DNA of 64,000 nt from DATJLY01 sp035532935 (GTDB lineage Bacteria > Pseudomonadota > Alphaproteobacteria > ATCC43930 > CGMCC-115725). The number at the start of each line of letters is the position of its first letter. Position 1 is the stretch's first letter. Below, in pieces: positions 35,859-43,987 of the stretch. The notes below the pieces were generated by a model. That model was not told where the DNA came from. It did not search any database and worked only from the letters and a program-made list of their open reading frames with translations. The DNA lies in assembly GCA_035532935.1 (NCBI GenBank), contig DATKQE010000048.1, positions 96,240 through 160,239 on the forward strand, written 5' to 3'. Made by a program: the position numbers and the translations under genes.

Positions 35859-36938
35859 ATGACAATGACCCCGCTGTTCGATCTTGCCCTACCGCTGCTG
35901 CGGGCGCTGCCGCCGGAAGCAGCGCACCGAATCACGATCCGGGCGCTTGCCGCGGGGCTGGCACCGCACCGCGCCGGCACCGACCCGCCGAGCCTGGGCG
36001 TGCGGCTGTGGCGGCGGACCTTTCCCAACCCGGTCGGGCTCGCCGCCGGCTTCGACAAGAACGCCGAGGTGCCGGACCGGATGCTCGGCTTCGGCTTCGG
36101 CTTCGTCGAAGTGGGCACGGTGACGCCGCGGGCCCAGCCCGGCAATCCGCCGCCGCGCCTCTTTCGCCTGAGCGAGGACGAGGCGCTCATCAATCGCTTC
36201 GGCTTCAACAGCGAAGGGCTGCCGGCGGTGGCGGCGCGGCTCAGGGCGCGCAGCGGCCGGCCCGGCATCGTCGGTGCCAATATCGGCAAGAACCGCGACA
36301 CCCAGGACGATATCGGCGATTACGTGCAGGGCGTGGCGATGCTGGCGCCGCTGGCCGATTATCTTACCATCAACGTGTCCTCGCCGAACACGCCCGGCCT
36401 GCGCAACCTGCAGCGCAAGAGCAACCTGTCGCGCCTGGTCGAGCGGGTGATGGCGGCACGCCAAGCCGCGGTGTCGCGTGATCCGCCGCCGCTTCTGCTC
36501 AAGATCGCGCCCGATCTCACGCCGCTGGAACGTCGCGACATCGCCGACGTGGCGCTCGGCTCGGGCATCGACGGGCTGATCGTCGCCAACTGCACGGTGG
36601 CGCGTCCGGCGAGCCTGCGCAGCCGGCACGCGCCCGAGCCCGGCGGCTTGAGCGGGCCGGTGCTGTTCCAGCCTTCGACCGCGCTGCTGGCCGAGATGTA
36701 TCGCCTGACCGCCGGCAAGCTGCCGCTCGTCGGCACCGGCGGGATCGCCTCGGGCGCCGATGCCTATGCCAAGATTCGCGCCGGGGCGAGCCTGGTTCAG
36801 CTTTACACCGCGCTGGTCTATCACGGGCCGGGCCTGGTCGAGCGGATCAAGCGCGACCTCGCGCTCCTGCTCGCGCGCGACGGCTACCGCTCGGTCGCGG
36901 CGGCGGTCGGCGGCACCGCGGATTCCTTCGCTGCATGA
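35859..36938 (+). CDS. pyrD: Dihydroorotate dehydrogenase (quinone), class 2
   Basis: Membrane-associated FMN enzyme of 359 residues oxidising dihydroorotate to orotate with quinone, in pyrimidine synthesis. The N-terminal amphipathic helix pair (PLFDLALPLLRALP, AAHRITIRAL) marks class 2. FMN-barrel segments GLAAGFDKNAEV, FGFNSEGL, NVSSPNTPGLRNLQ (with catalytic serine), LLKIAPDL and LPLVGTGGIASGADAYAKI are complete. A second ATG two codons on is an alternative start. The next gene overlaps its stop by four bases. Confidence 0.96.
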   Translation: MTMTPLFDLALPLLRALPPEAAHRITIRALAAGLAPHRAGTDPPSLGVRLWRRTFPNPVGLAAGFDKNAEVPDRMLGFGFGFVEVGTVTPRAQPGNPPPRLFRLSEDEALINRFGFNSEGLPAVAARLRARSGRPGIVGANIGKNRDTQDDIGDYVQGVAMLAPLADYLTINVSSPNTPGLRNLQRKSNLSRLVERVMAARQAAVSRDPPPLLLKIAPDLTPLERRDIADVALGSGIDGLIVANCTVARPASLRSRHAPEPGGLSGPVLFQPSTALLAEMYRLTAGKLPLVGTGGIASGADAYAKIRAGASLVQLYTALVYHGPGLVERIKRDLALLLARDGYRSVAAAVGGTADSFAA

Positions 36939-37807
36939 GCGTCCGCATTCTCGGCGGGATCGGCGAGATCGCCGCCGCCTATGACGGCATCATCCTCGAT
37001 CTGTGGGGCGTGGTGCATGACGGCAGCCGGCCCTATCCCGGCGTGCTCGACGCGCTCGAGCGGCTGAAGGCGCGCGGCACGCGCATCGTGCTCTTGTCGA
37101 ACGCGCCGCGCCGCGCCGCGCCGATCGGCGAGCGGCTCGGCGAGATCGGCATCCCGGCACGGCTCTACGATGCGATCCATTCCTCGGGCGAGGAGGTATG
37201 GCAGAATCTCAAGCGCCGCGACGATCCCTTCTATGCGGCGCTCGGCCGGCGCTGTTATCTCATCGGGCCGACGCGCGACGAGGGCATGATCGAGGGCGTC
37301 GATCTCGAGCGCGTCGGCGACGTGGCGGCGGCCGCGTTCATTCTCAATACCGGTCCGTGGGGCTGGGATGAGACCACGGCCGGCTACGAAGACGTGCTGC
37401 AAGAGGCGCGCCGGCACGACCTGCCGATGGTTTGCGCCAATGCCGATCTCGTTGTCGTCCATCGCGGCCGCCGCGTCATCTGCGCCGGCGCGCTGGCCGA
37501 GCGCTATGCGGCGCTGGGCGGACGCGTGCGCTGGCACGGCAAGCCGTTCCCTTCGGTCTATGCGACCTGCCTCGCGCTGCTCGGCGTCGCCGACCGCCGG
37601 CGCGTGCTCGCTATCGGCGACAGCCTGCGCACCGATGTCGCCGGCGCGCGCGGCGCCGCGCTCGACTGCGTCTGGGTGGTGGGCGGCATCCACGGCGAGG
37701 AGCTGGGCCTCGCGCCGGGCGAGGCGCCGGACCGGGTGCGGATCGAGGCGGCGCTCGCGGCGATTGGCGAAGCCCCGCTCGCGGCCATCGCCGGATTGAG
37801 GTGGTAG
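36935..37807 (+). CDS. TIGR01459-family HAD-IIA phosphatase
   Basis: HAD-superfamily class IIA hydrolase of 290 residues. Motif I is DLWGVVHDG (residues about 21-29), motif II LLSNAPRR, motif III with GKPFPSVYATCL and motif IV AIGDSLRTDVAGARG. This is the alphaproteobacterial TIGR01459 type, related to NagD and phosphoglycolate phosphatases. The second motif-I aspartate is displaced by tryptophan and glycine as normal in that subgroup. It overlaps pyrD by four bases, hinting at a pyrimidine-nucleotide substrate, but this is inference. Confidence 0.88.
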   Translation: MSVRILGGIGEIAAAYDGIILDLWGVVHDGSRPYPGVLDALERLKARGTRIVLLSNAPRRAAPIGERLGEIGIPARLYDAIHSSGEEVWQNLKRRDDPFYAALGRRCYLIGPTRDEGMIEGVDLERVGDVAAAAFILNTGPWGWDETTAGYEDVLQEARRHDLPMVCANADLVVVHRGRRVICAGALAERYAALGGRVRWHGKPFPSVYATCLALLGVADRRRVLAIGDSLRTDVAGARGAALDCVWVVGGIHGEELGLAPGEAPDRVRIEAALAAIGEAPLAAIAGLRW

Positions 37808-37823
37808 CGGCGCGCCGCGCGCC

Positions 37824-38168
37824 TCAGTGATCGGCGCGATGGAGGATGGTGCGCTCGAGCCCGGTATCGTAGGCAAGGCCCGATGGCGTCACGATGGCGG
37901 CATCGGGAAAGAGCGAGCGGATGAGGCCCTTGCGCTCGAGCGCCGACCAGGCGGCGGGATTGGCGAGCCCGGTGGCATCGCGCGACAGCACCGCGGCCTC
38001 GCCGAGATGAAAATGATCGCCATGCGGGTGCGGCAGATTCTCGACGCGAATGGCGCCATCCTCGCCGGCCGGGCTGGCGTGATCCGGCAGGCGGGCGAGC
38101 GCCTGCAGCAGAGCCAAGGTCCTGAGCTGAAGCGGGTTGAGGTTGAGCGGGTTTCGCTTGGGCGGCAT
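37824..38168 (-). CDS. Conserved hypothetical protein
   Basis: Soluble protein of 114 residues with no recognised domain. The N-terminus is basic and rich in Asn and Leu (PPKRNPLNLNPLQLRTLALL). The middle contains LPHPHGDHFHLGEAAVLSRD with five histidines and acids, a plausible metal-binding stretch, followed by a helix reading like a winged-helix recognition segment (NPAAWSALERKGLIRSLFP). The end ILHRADH adds two more histidines. It looks like proteins scattered through Rhodospirillales and its role is unknown. It converges with the HAD gene. Confidence 0.6.
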   Translation of the reverse strand: MPPKRNPLNLNPLQLRTLALLQALARLPDHASPAGEDGAIRVENLPHPHGDHFHLGEAAVLSRDATGLANPAAWSALERKGLIRSLFPDAAIVTPSGLAYDTGLERTILHRADH

Positions 38169-38237
38169 GGCGGGCGCGATGGCAGCGGAGACGCACGATC
38201 ATAAGGCGCGGACGGTCCCAGTCAAAGCGGCGCAGCG

Positions 38238-38624
38238 CTACTCGGGCTCGGCCTGGCCGAGCCGCGCGACAAGGCGCCGCACATCGGCCTGAAGCCGCGG
38301 ATCGCGGATGCCGTGATAGCCGCGCAGCAGCGTCGCGACGTCGCGGCGGTCGACCATCGGGGCGACGGCGTCGGGATAATTCTCGTCGTCGAAGCTCTCG
38401 AAGAAGAATCCGGGCACGACATGCAGCGCTTGCGCCACGTCGTAGAGCCGCCCCGCCGACACGCGGACCGCGCCCGCTTCGTATTTCTGCACCGCCTGGA
38501 AGGTGACGCCGAGTCTGGTGGCAAGCGCCGATTGGCTCAACCGCATCTCGATCCGGCGCATGCGCATGCGGGCGCCGACATGGCGGTCGATCGGATGCGG
38601 CGGGTTGTCCTTGCCCATGACCAT
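38238..38624 (-). CDS. XRE-family transcriptional regulator
   Basis: Cro/cI-type DNA-binding protein of 128 residues. The helix-turn-helix covers about residues 20-72 (GARMRMRRIEMRLSQSALAT and LGVTFQAVQKYEAGAVRVSA). The remainder, FFFESFDDENYPDAVAPMV, is a short sensor or dimerisation tail typical of alphaproteobacterial regulators of this type. Of two in-frame ATG codons, 38624 is preferred as AGGAGA lies seven bases upstream. It diverges from the alcohol dehydrogenase gene with about 197 bases between, so it may control that gene or itself. Confidence 0.85.
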   Translation of the reverse strand: MVMGKDNPPHPIDRHVGARMRMRRIEMRLSQSALATRLGVTFQAVQKYEAGAVRVSAGRLYDVAQALHVVPGFFFESFDDENYPDAVAPMVDRRDVATLLRGYHGIRDPRLQADVRRLVARLGQAEPE

Positions 38625-38821
38625 GTCTACGTCTCCTGCGGCAAAGCGCCGCATGTTGGCGCCGGCGCACGATGCGCCCGGCGGGGATCCAACCGATTTC
38701 TCGCTTGGCTCGGAACGATGCGTGCAGCCCGTTTCCAACAGCGCCGCTTGTCCGTTCACTTGATAGGTTCGATCTCCTTAACGCGGCATAATTACAGAGC
38801 CGATCGGAAGGGACGGCAGCC

Positions 38822-39808
38822 ATGCATGCGATGATCTTCGAGGCGGCGCACCGCCCGTTGCGTTTCGAAGCCAATGCGCCCGAGCCCGTTCCCGGCCCGG
38901 ACGAGGTGCTGATCCGGGTCGCCGCCTGCGGCGTCTGCCGCACCGACCTGCACATCGTCGACGGCGAGCTCGCGCATCCGAAGCTGCCGCTCATCCCGGG
39001 CCACGAGATCGTCGGCCGGGTGGCCGCCGTCGGCGCCGGGGTCACGCGGCTGAGGCCGGGCGACCGGGTCGGCGTGCCCTGGCTTGGCCGCGTCTGCGGC
39101 ACCTGCGCCTATTGCCGCAGCGGGCGCGAGAATCTATGTGTCGCCGCCCGCTTCACCGGCTACGAGATCGATGGCGGCTATGCCGGCTGCGCCGTCGCCG
39201 ACGCGCGGTTCTGCTTTCCGATCCCGGATGCCTATGGCGATGTCGAGGCGGCGCCGCTGCTCTGTGCCGGGCTCATCGGCTACCGCGCCTTGCGGCTCGC
39301 GGGTTCGGCGGAACGGCTGGGACTTTATGGATTCGGCGCCGCCGCCCACATCGCGGCACAGGTCGCGCGCCACCGCGGCCAACGCGTCTATGCCTTCACC
39401 AAGCCCGGCGACCGCGACGGCCAGAACTTCGCCCGCTCGCTCGGGGCCACGTGGGCCGGCGGCTCCGATGCGCTGCCGCCCGACCGGCTCGACGCGGCCA
39501 TCATCTTTGCGCCGGTGGGCGCGCTCGTCCCGGCGGCGCTGGCCGCCACCGACAAGGGCGGCATCGTCGTTTGCGCCGGCATCCACATGAGTGACATCCC
39601 GAGCTTTCCCTACCGCATTCTGTGGGAGGAGCGGCAGGTGCGCTCGGTCGCCAACCTCACCCGCGCCGATGGCGACGAGTTCATGGCGATCGCGCCGCAA
39701 GTGCCGGTGCGCACCACGACCGAGGCGTTTGCGCTCGAAGCCGCGAACGAGGCGCTACAACGGCTGCGCGACGGCCGCATCACCGGCGCTGCCGTGCTCG
39801 TGCCCTAA
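38822..39808 (+). CDS. Zinc-dependent alcohol dehydrogenase (MDR family)
   Basis: Medium-chain dehydrogenase/reductase of 328 residues. Catalytic zinc ligands are in CGVCRTDLH and PGHEIVG, the structural zinc in CGTCAYCRSGRENLC, and the cofactor motif is GLYGFGAAAH. This is the AdhA-like branch that often acts on aldehydes or allylic and primary alcohols with NAD(P)H; the cofactor preference cannot be told by eye. The XRE regulator diverges from it and may regulate it. Downstream genes face the other way, so it is probably monocistronic. Confidence 0.9.
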   Translation: MHAMIFEAAHRPLRFEANAPEPVPGPDEVLIRVAACGVCRTDLHIVDGELAHPKLPLIPGHEIVGRVAAVGAGVTRLRPGDRVGVPWLGRVCGTCAYCRSGRENLCVAARFTGYEIDGGYAGCAVADARFCFPIPDAYGDVEAAPLLCAGLIGYRALRLAGSAERLGLYGFGAAAHIAAQVARHRGQRVYAFTKPGDRDGQNFARSLGATWAGGSDALPPDRLDAAIIFAPVGALVPAALAATDKGGIVVCAGIHMSDIPSFPYRILWEERQVRSVANLTRADGDEFMAIAPQVPVRTTTEAFALEAANEALQRLRDGRITGAAVLVP

Positions 39809-39829
39809 GGCAGCGCGACCGATCGGCCG

Positions 39830-40570
39830 TCAGAAGGCCGCGCGCAAGAGGAAGCTCGCCCCGGTGGCGAGATAGACGGCGATCAGCATGCGGCGGAACG
39901 ACGCCTCGCCGAGGCGGAAGAGAATATGCTGGCCGAGCCACATGCCGACCGCCGCCGGCACCAGCATCAGCGCCGAGAACCCGAGCAGCGTCAGGCTCGC
40001 CACGCTCGAGGTGTAGACGCCGACGAAGATGCCGGCCGCGGCGATCCAATAGAGCAGCGAGATGACCGCGACGAATTCCTCCTTCGCGAGTCGCATGCCG
40101 AGAACGTAGAGCATCAGCGGCGGACCGTAATAGGCGGCGATGCCGCCGAGCAGGCCGGCGAACGCGCCCACCAGCGGATCGGCCCAGCGCCGCTGCCGCG
40201 TCGTGATCGAGAGTTGCGGTCGAAAATGGATGACGAGCGGCAGAACGACGAGCGACACACCGATCGCCAGCGCCAGCGCGCGCTCCGGCAAGGCGACGAG
40301 AAGGCGCGTGCCGATCAGGGTGAAGACCAGGACCGTGACCGCGAGCAGCCAGAACCGCCGCAAATTGTGCAGGAACAGCCCGCCCTGAAAGCTCTGCACC
40401 AGATTGGAGCCGATCATCGGCAGGACCAGCAGCGCCACCGCCTGCTTCAGCCCGACCGCCCAGGCGAGCAGCGGGATGGCGACGAGCGGCAGGCCCAGCC
40501 CCGCCACGCCCTTGACGAAAGCGCCCGCGAACACCGCGAGCGCCGCCAGCGCCAGGTCGGGCGTCGTCAC
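39830..40570 (-). CDS. TauE/SafE-family sulfite exporter-like permease
   Basis: Membrane protein of 246 residues with about eight helices. It begins TTPDLALAALAVFAGAFVKG and contains the repeated GVAGLGLPLVAIPLLAWA and GLLGGIAAYYGPPLMLYVLG segments typical of the TauE/SafE permeases that move sulfite, sulfonates or other organic anions. There is no ATG near the beginning, and GTG 40570 fits the family start. It begins 14 bases after the FMN-reductase gene ends, suggesting a two-gene operon. Substrate unknown. Confidence 0.82.
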   Translation of the reverse strand: MTTPDLALAALAVFAGAFVKGVAGLGLPLVAIPLLAWAVGLKQAVALLVLPMIGSNLVQSFQGGLFLHNLRRFWLLAVTVLVFTLIGTRLLVALPERALALAIGVSLVVLPLVIHFRPQLSITTRQRRWADPLVGAFAGLLGGIAAYYGPPLMLYVLGMRLAKEEFVAVISLLYWIAAAGIFVGVYTSSVASLTLLGFSALMLVPAAVGMWLGQHILFRLGEASFRRMLIAVYLATGASFLLRAAF

Positions 40571-40584
40571 CGCGGTCGGCTGGC

Positions 40585-41148
40585 TCAGCCGGCGCCGTGA
40601 TTGAAGCGCGCGGTGAAGCTCTTGAGCTCGGTCAGAAGCTGGCGGATGAGATCGCGCGCGCCCTGATCGACGAGGCGGCCCTCGGCGTCGAATTTCTTCG
40701 CCGACTCGGTGATGTACACCTGCGGGTTGTTGAGCGGGAAGCAGTTGAGCGAGACGCACATGTGGCGGAGATGATACTGCGCCCGGACGCCGCCGAGGAG
40801 CCCGCCCGAGGCGCTGATGATCGCGCAGGGCTTCCAGTTGAACGGCTGGTCGGGCGGCCGCGAGGCCCAGTCGATCGCGTTCTTGAGCACACCCGAGACC
40901 GAATAGTTGTATTCGGGCGTGACGAAGAGGATCGCGTCCGCCGCCTTGATCCGGTCGCGGAACTGCTGCACCACCGGCGGATAGCCCGCCAGCCGCACAT
41001 CGTCGTCGTAATGCGGCAGCGGGCGGAGATCGGCAACCTCGAGCCGCATCCCTTCGGGCAGAAGCTCGCTCGCCGCGCGCAGCGCCGCCGTGTTGTAGGA
41101 GCCCTTGCGCAGGCTGCCGGACATGCCGAGAACCGTGACGGCGCTCAT
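40585..41148 (-). CDS. NADPH-dependent FMN reductase family protein
   Basis: Flavodoxin-fold reductase of 187 residues. The phosphate-binding loop GMSGSLRKGSYNTAAL and the FMN loop TPEYNYSVSGVLKNAIDWAS are the two hallmarks of NAD(P)H:FMN or quinone reductases. It could supply FMNH2 to the LLM monooxygenases in the window or detoxify quinones or chromate. It is immediately upstream of a TauE-like permease on the same strand, so a link with sulfonate use is possible, as in ssuE loci; this is inference. Confidence 0.9.
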   Translation of the reverse strand: MSAVTVLGMSGSLRKGSYNTAALRAASELLPEGMRLEVADLRPLPHYDDDVRLAGYPPVVQQFRDRIKAADAILFVTPEYNYSVSGVLKNAIDWASRPPDQPFNWKPCAIISASGGLLGGVRAQYHLRHMCVSLNCFPLNNPQVYITESAKKFDAEGRLVDQGARDLIRQLLTELKSFTARFNHGAG

Positions 41149-41253
41149 GGAATTCGCTTGCTCCTCATCGGGAAACCACGCTGACGGCGCGCCGCCCGCG
41201 CGGACCTTCCCATAGGACGGGCCGACCCGACCGGCAAGCCGTTTTTCGTGCGC

Positions 41254-41802
41254 CTACCAGTACCGCACGCGCCCGACATCGAGATGGACGAAATGCGAGC
41301 GGGGGTAATAGCCGACGCCGCCCGCCTGGAGCTGGAGCGCGACGCGCCGCACCGCCCAAAGCGGGCGGCCGGGCACGCTGATGTCGATCGCTTGGCCTTG
41401 CATGTGCAGGCTGTTGGTCGCCACGCCTTCGCTCCTGCTCGCGAGCCAGGCGTTGGTCGCGGGCGAGCGGTAGCCTGACACCACCTGGAACGGCGCCCGC
41501 AGTCGCAGCCGCTGGCGCAGCGCCTCGAGCAGGTCGAGCAGATGCGGATCGATCGGATGCACCGCGTCGGTGCGGAAGTCGCGCAGCAGCCAGTTGATGC
41601 GGTGGAGCGCACCGGGCTGATAATGCCCGTCGGCCCAATAGACGACATCGAGGCGCTCGCCGGTGTGGAGGTGATCGAAGGCCAGGATGCGGCGCCCCGG
41701 CATGCGCGGCAGCGCCACGGCCGGCGCCGCAACCACGCACGCCGCCGCCGCGGCGACCGTCGCCAGCACCTGCCGGCGGCCGCAGATCTGCGTGAAATCC
41801 AT
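41254..41802 (-). CDS. DUF882 / YcbK-like peptidoglycan-associated protein
   Basis: Exported protein of 182 residues of the M15-like DUF882 group. The N-terminus CGRRQVLATVAAAAACVVAA has a twin arginine followed by a hydrophobic stretch, fitting a Tat or Sec signal ending near residue 30. The zinc-peptidase core is recognisable in VVSGYRSPATNAWLA, NSLHMQGQAIDI and the C-terminal HFVHLDVGRVRYW with the His/Asp ligands. Family members are periplasmic murein hydrolases or modifiers. It stands alone between the FMN-reductase and BI-1 genes on the same strand. Confidence 0.88.
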   Translation of the reverse strand: MDFTQICGRRQVLATVAAAAACVVAAPAVALPRMPGRRILAFDHLHTGERLDVVYWADGHYQPGALHRINWLLRDFRTDAVHPIDPHLLDLLEALRQRLRLRAPFQVVSGYRSPATNAWLASRSEGVATNSLHMQGQAIDISVPGRPLWAVRRVALQLQAGGVGYYPRSHFVHLDVGRVRYW

Positions 41803-41900
41803 CGCTCCCCCTCGGACGGTTGACGGCGTCTTACGGTTCGCTCACCGGCACCATCTTGCGGTCTCCGGCGCCACCGGACAAGCCCTTATTGCCGCAACGA

Positions 41901-41935
41901 AAAAGGGACCCGGAGGCGGAGCCCGCGGATCCCTT
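41901..41935 (-). terminator. Rho-independent terminator of the BI-1 family gene
   Basis: Minus-strand reading AAGGGATCC, inner hairpin, GGGTCCCTTTTT. The six outer pairs plus inner pairs and the T run lie 22 bases after the stop. Confidence 0.7.
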
Positions 41936-41956
41936 CTGGAGGAGCAGCGACGGCGT

Positions 41957-42673
41957 TCAGTTGCGGCGCTGGCCCATGAACTGCATCAGCATGATGAACA
42001 GGTTGATGAAGTCGAGATAGAGCGAAAGCGCGCCCATCACCGCCTTCTTGCCGGTCACGACGTCGCCGTCGCCTTCCCAGTACATCTCCTTGATGCGCTG
42101 CGTGTCCCAGGCGGTGAGGCCGACGAAGATGATGACGCCGATCACCGAGATGGCGAACTGAAGCCCCGCCGAATGGAAGAACAGGTTCGCGAGCGAAGCG
42201 ATGATGATGCCGATGAGACCCATGATCAGGAACGAGCCGATCTGCGTCAGATCGCGCCGGGTCGTGTAGCCATAGAGGCTCATGGCGAGGAAGGTCGCGG
42301 CGGTGACGAAGAAGGTCTGGGCGATGCTGGCGCCGGTATAGACGATGAACAATCCCGACAGCGACAGGCCGACGAGCCCGGCATAGGCCCAGAACGTCAG
42401 CTGCGCCGCGCCCAGGCTCATCTTCTGAATGCGGACGCTCAGCAGCAGCACCAGCGCCAGGGGCGCGAAGATCACCACCCAATAGAGCGGCGTGCCGAAG
42501 ATGGCGCGGTAGAACCCGCTCGCGGCGGCGACATAGGCGACCAGCCCGGTGATCGCCAGGCCCGCACCCATGTAGTTGTAGACGCGCAGCATGTAGTCGC
42601 GTAGGCCGACATCGATGCCGACTTGCGGCGTGGTCGCGCGCGCGGTCCAGCGGTTGCCCGAGTCGTATGCCAT
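41957..42673 (-). CDS. Bax inhibitor-1/YccA family membrane protein
   Basis: Seven-helix membrane protein of 238 residues of the BI-1/YccA (UPF0005) family. The N-terminal cytosolic part VGIDVGLRDYMLRVYNYMGA and the closing SLYLDFINLFIMLMQFMG with GQRRN are typical of the alphaproteobacterial clade. Relatives are pH-sensitive calcium leak channels or modulators of FtsH. ATG 42673 fits the family length. A terminator lies directly downstream, so this is a single-gene unit. Confidence 0.92.
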   Translation of the reverse strand: MAYDSGNRWTARATTPQVGIDVGLRDYMLRVYNYMGAGLAITGLVAYVAAASGFYRAIFGTPLYWVVIFAPLALVLLLSVRIQKMSLGAAQLTFWAYAGLVGLSLSGLFIVYTGASIAQTFFVTAATFLAMSLYGYTTRRDLTQIGSFLIMGLIGIIIASLANLFFHSAGLQFAISVIGVIIFVGLTAWDTQRIKEMYWEGDGDVVTGKKAVMGALSLYLDFINLFIMLMQFMGQRRN

Positions 42674-42793
42674 GTCATCCTCTTCCGAACCCAGTGAACG
42701 GTAGGGTCTCGCGGGTGGATATTGGCACACCCGGCGGACAAATCAATGCCCCTGGTCCCGATCCGTTCCGGCGCCGCGCCGGGCGCCGGATTC

Positions 42794-43894
42794 CTACCGG
42801 AACGCGGGTAAAACCTCCTTGCCGAACAGGCGGATCGAGTTCTGCACCAGCGCCGCGGGCATGGGCCCGATGGCGTGGTTGGTGCAGAAGATGTCGTAGC
42901 CGATCCGCTTCTTGCCCGCCTCGAGCGTGCGGATCACGGTCGCCGGGCTACCGACGATGGCGAGCCCGGATTCGAGATTGTATTCATAGCTCTGCGCCGC
43001 CCGCCCCATGGTCTCGCCGCGCGCCTTGTCGTCGGGCCGTTCGCTGTCGCGGCCCATGCCGCGGGCATGGGTGCCCCAGCCGATCCGGGTGCGCTCGATC
43101 GGGCCGCCGCCGACCGCGACCGCCCCGCCCTCGCGCCCGAGCAGATAGGGCCGCGCCTCCTCATGCGCCTGCTCGTCGGTCGCGGCGACATGGACCTGGC
43201 GCTGCAGGAAGATGCGGGGCATGGGGCCGTCATGGCGGCAATCGCGCCAGATCTTGCGATAGAGATCGAACTTGCGCGCCACCACCTCGTCGGTGTCGAG
43301 GTTCTGCGACACGTGATAATTGCCGCGGGCGGCGAATTCGATCGCGGCATCGCTGTGAACGGCGGCCCAGATCGGCGGATGGGGCTTCTGGAACGGCTTC
43401 GGCTGCGGCAGCGCCTCGTCGAAATGGAAGAACGTCCCGTTGAACGTCACCTCCTCGCGCGTCCAGGCCATCTTGACGATTTCCAGCACCTCGCCGGCCA
43501 TGGCGGCACGCTGGTAGAAATCGACGCCCCAGCGAATGAACTCGTGCTCGTGCACGCCGATCCCGGTGCCGAACTCGACCCGCCCGCGCGACAAGTGATC
43601 GAGCATGGCCACGTCCTGCGCCAACCGGATCGGGTGATAGAGCGGCAACTGCCACATCATCGCGCCGATGCGCAGCCGTTGCGTCGCCCGCGCCACCGCG
43701 GTCAGGAACACCGTGGGCGACGTGACGCGTCCGACCGGCGAGTTCTGATGCTCGATCACGAAATAGGAATGCCAGCCGGCCGCGTCCAATTCCTGCGCCA
43801 ACCGGATGTGCTCGTCATAGGTGTCGGCCATCACCTCGTCGGGGGCGGTGACGCCGCCAAGCGCGTCCCAGAGGGCAAAATCGATCCTGGCCAT
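42794..43894 (-). CDS. LLM-class flavin-dependent oxidoreductase
   Basis: Luciferase-like flavoenzyme of 366 residues. Family marks are SYFVIEHQNSPVGRVTSPTV, MWQLPLYHPIRLAQDVAMLD, HLSRGRVEFGTGIGVHEHEF and the late RTLEAGKKRIGYDIF. It belongs to the bacterial-luciferase branch that commonly uses FMNH2. The start MARIDFALWD is chosen; an ATG four codons upstream cannot be excluded. It is a lone gene and its substrate is unknown. A close relative in architecture is encoded at 49.2 kb. Confidence 0.87.
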   Translation of the reverse strand: MARIDFALWDALGGVTAPDEVMADTYDEHIRLAQELDAAGWHSYFVIEHQNSPVGRVTSPTVFLTAVARATQRLRIGAMMWQLPLYHPIRLAQDVAMLDHLSRGRVEFGTGIGVHEHEFIRWGVDFYQRAAMAGEVLEIVKMAWTREEVTFNGTFFHFDEALPQPKPFQKPHPPIWAAVHSDAAIEFAARGNYHVSQNLDTDEVVARKFDLYRKIWRDCRHDGPMPRIFLQRQVHVAATDEQAHEEARPYLLGREGGAVAVGGGPIERTRIGWGTHARGMGRDSERPDDKARGETMGRAAQSYEYNLESGLAIVGSPATVIRTLEAGKKRIGYDIFCTNHAIGPMPAALVQNSIRLFGKEVLPAFR

Positions 43895-43987
43895 GTGCAC
43901 CCGCATCCCGTTGCCGCTGGATCGGCGATTTATACGCCGCGGCGGCAGCCGCGCCAATGACCGGCGCACGCCGCCGCGCCGGCGCCG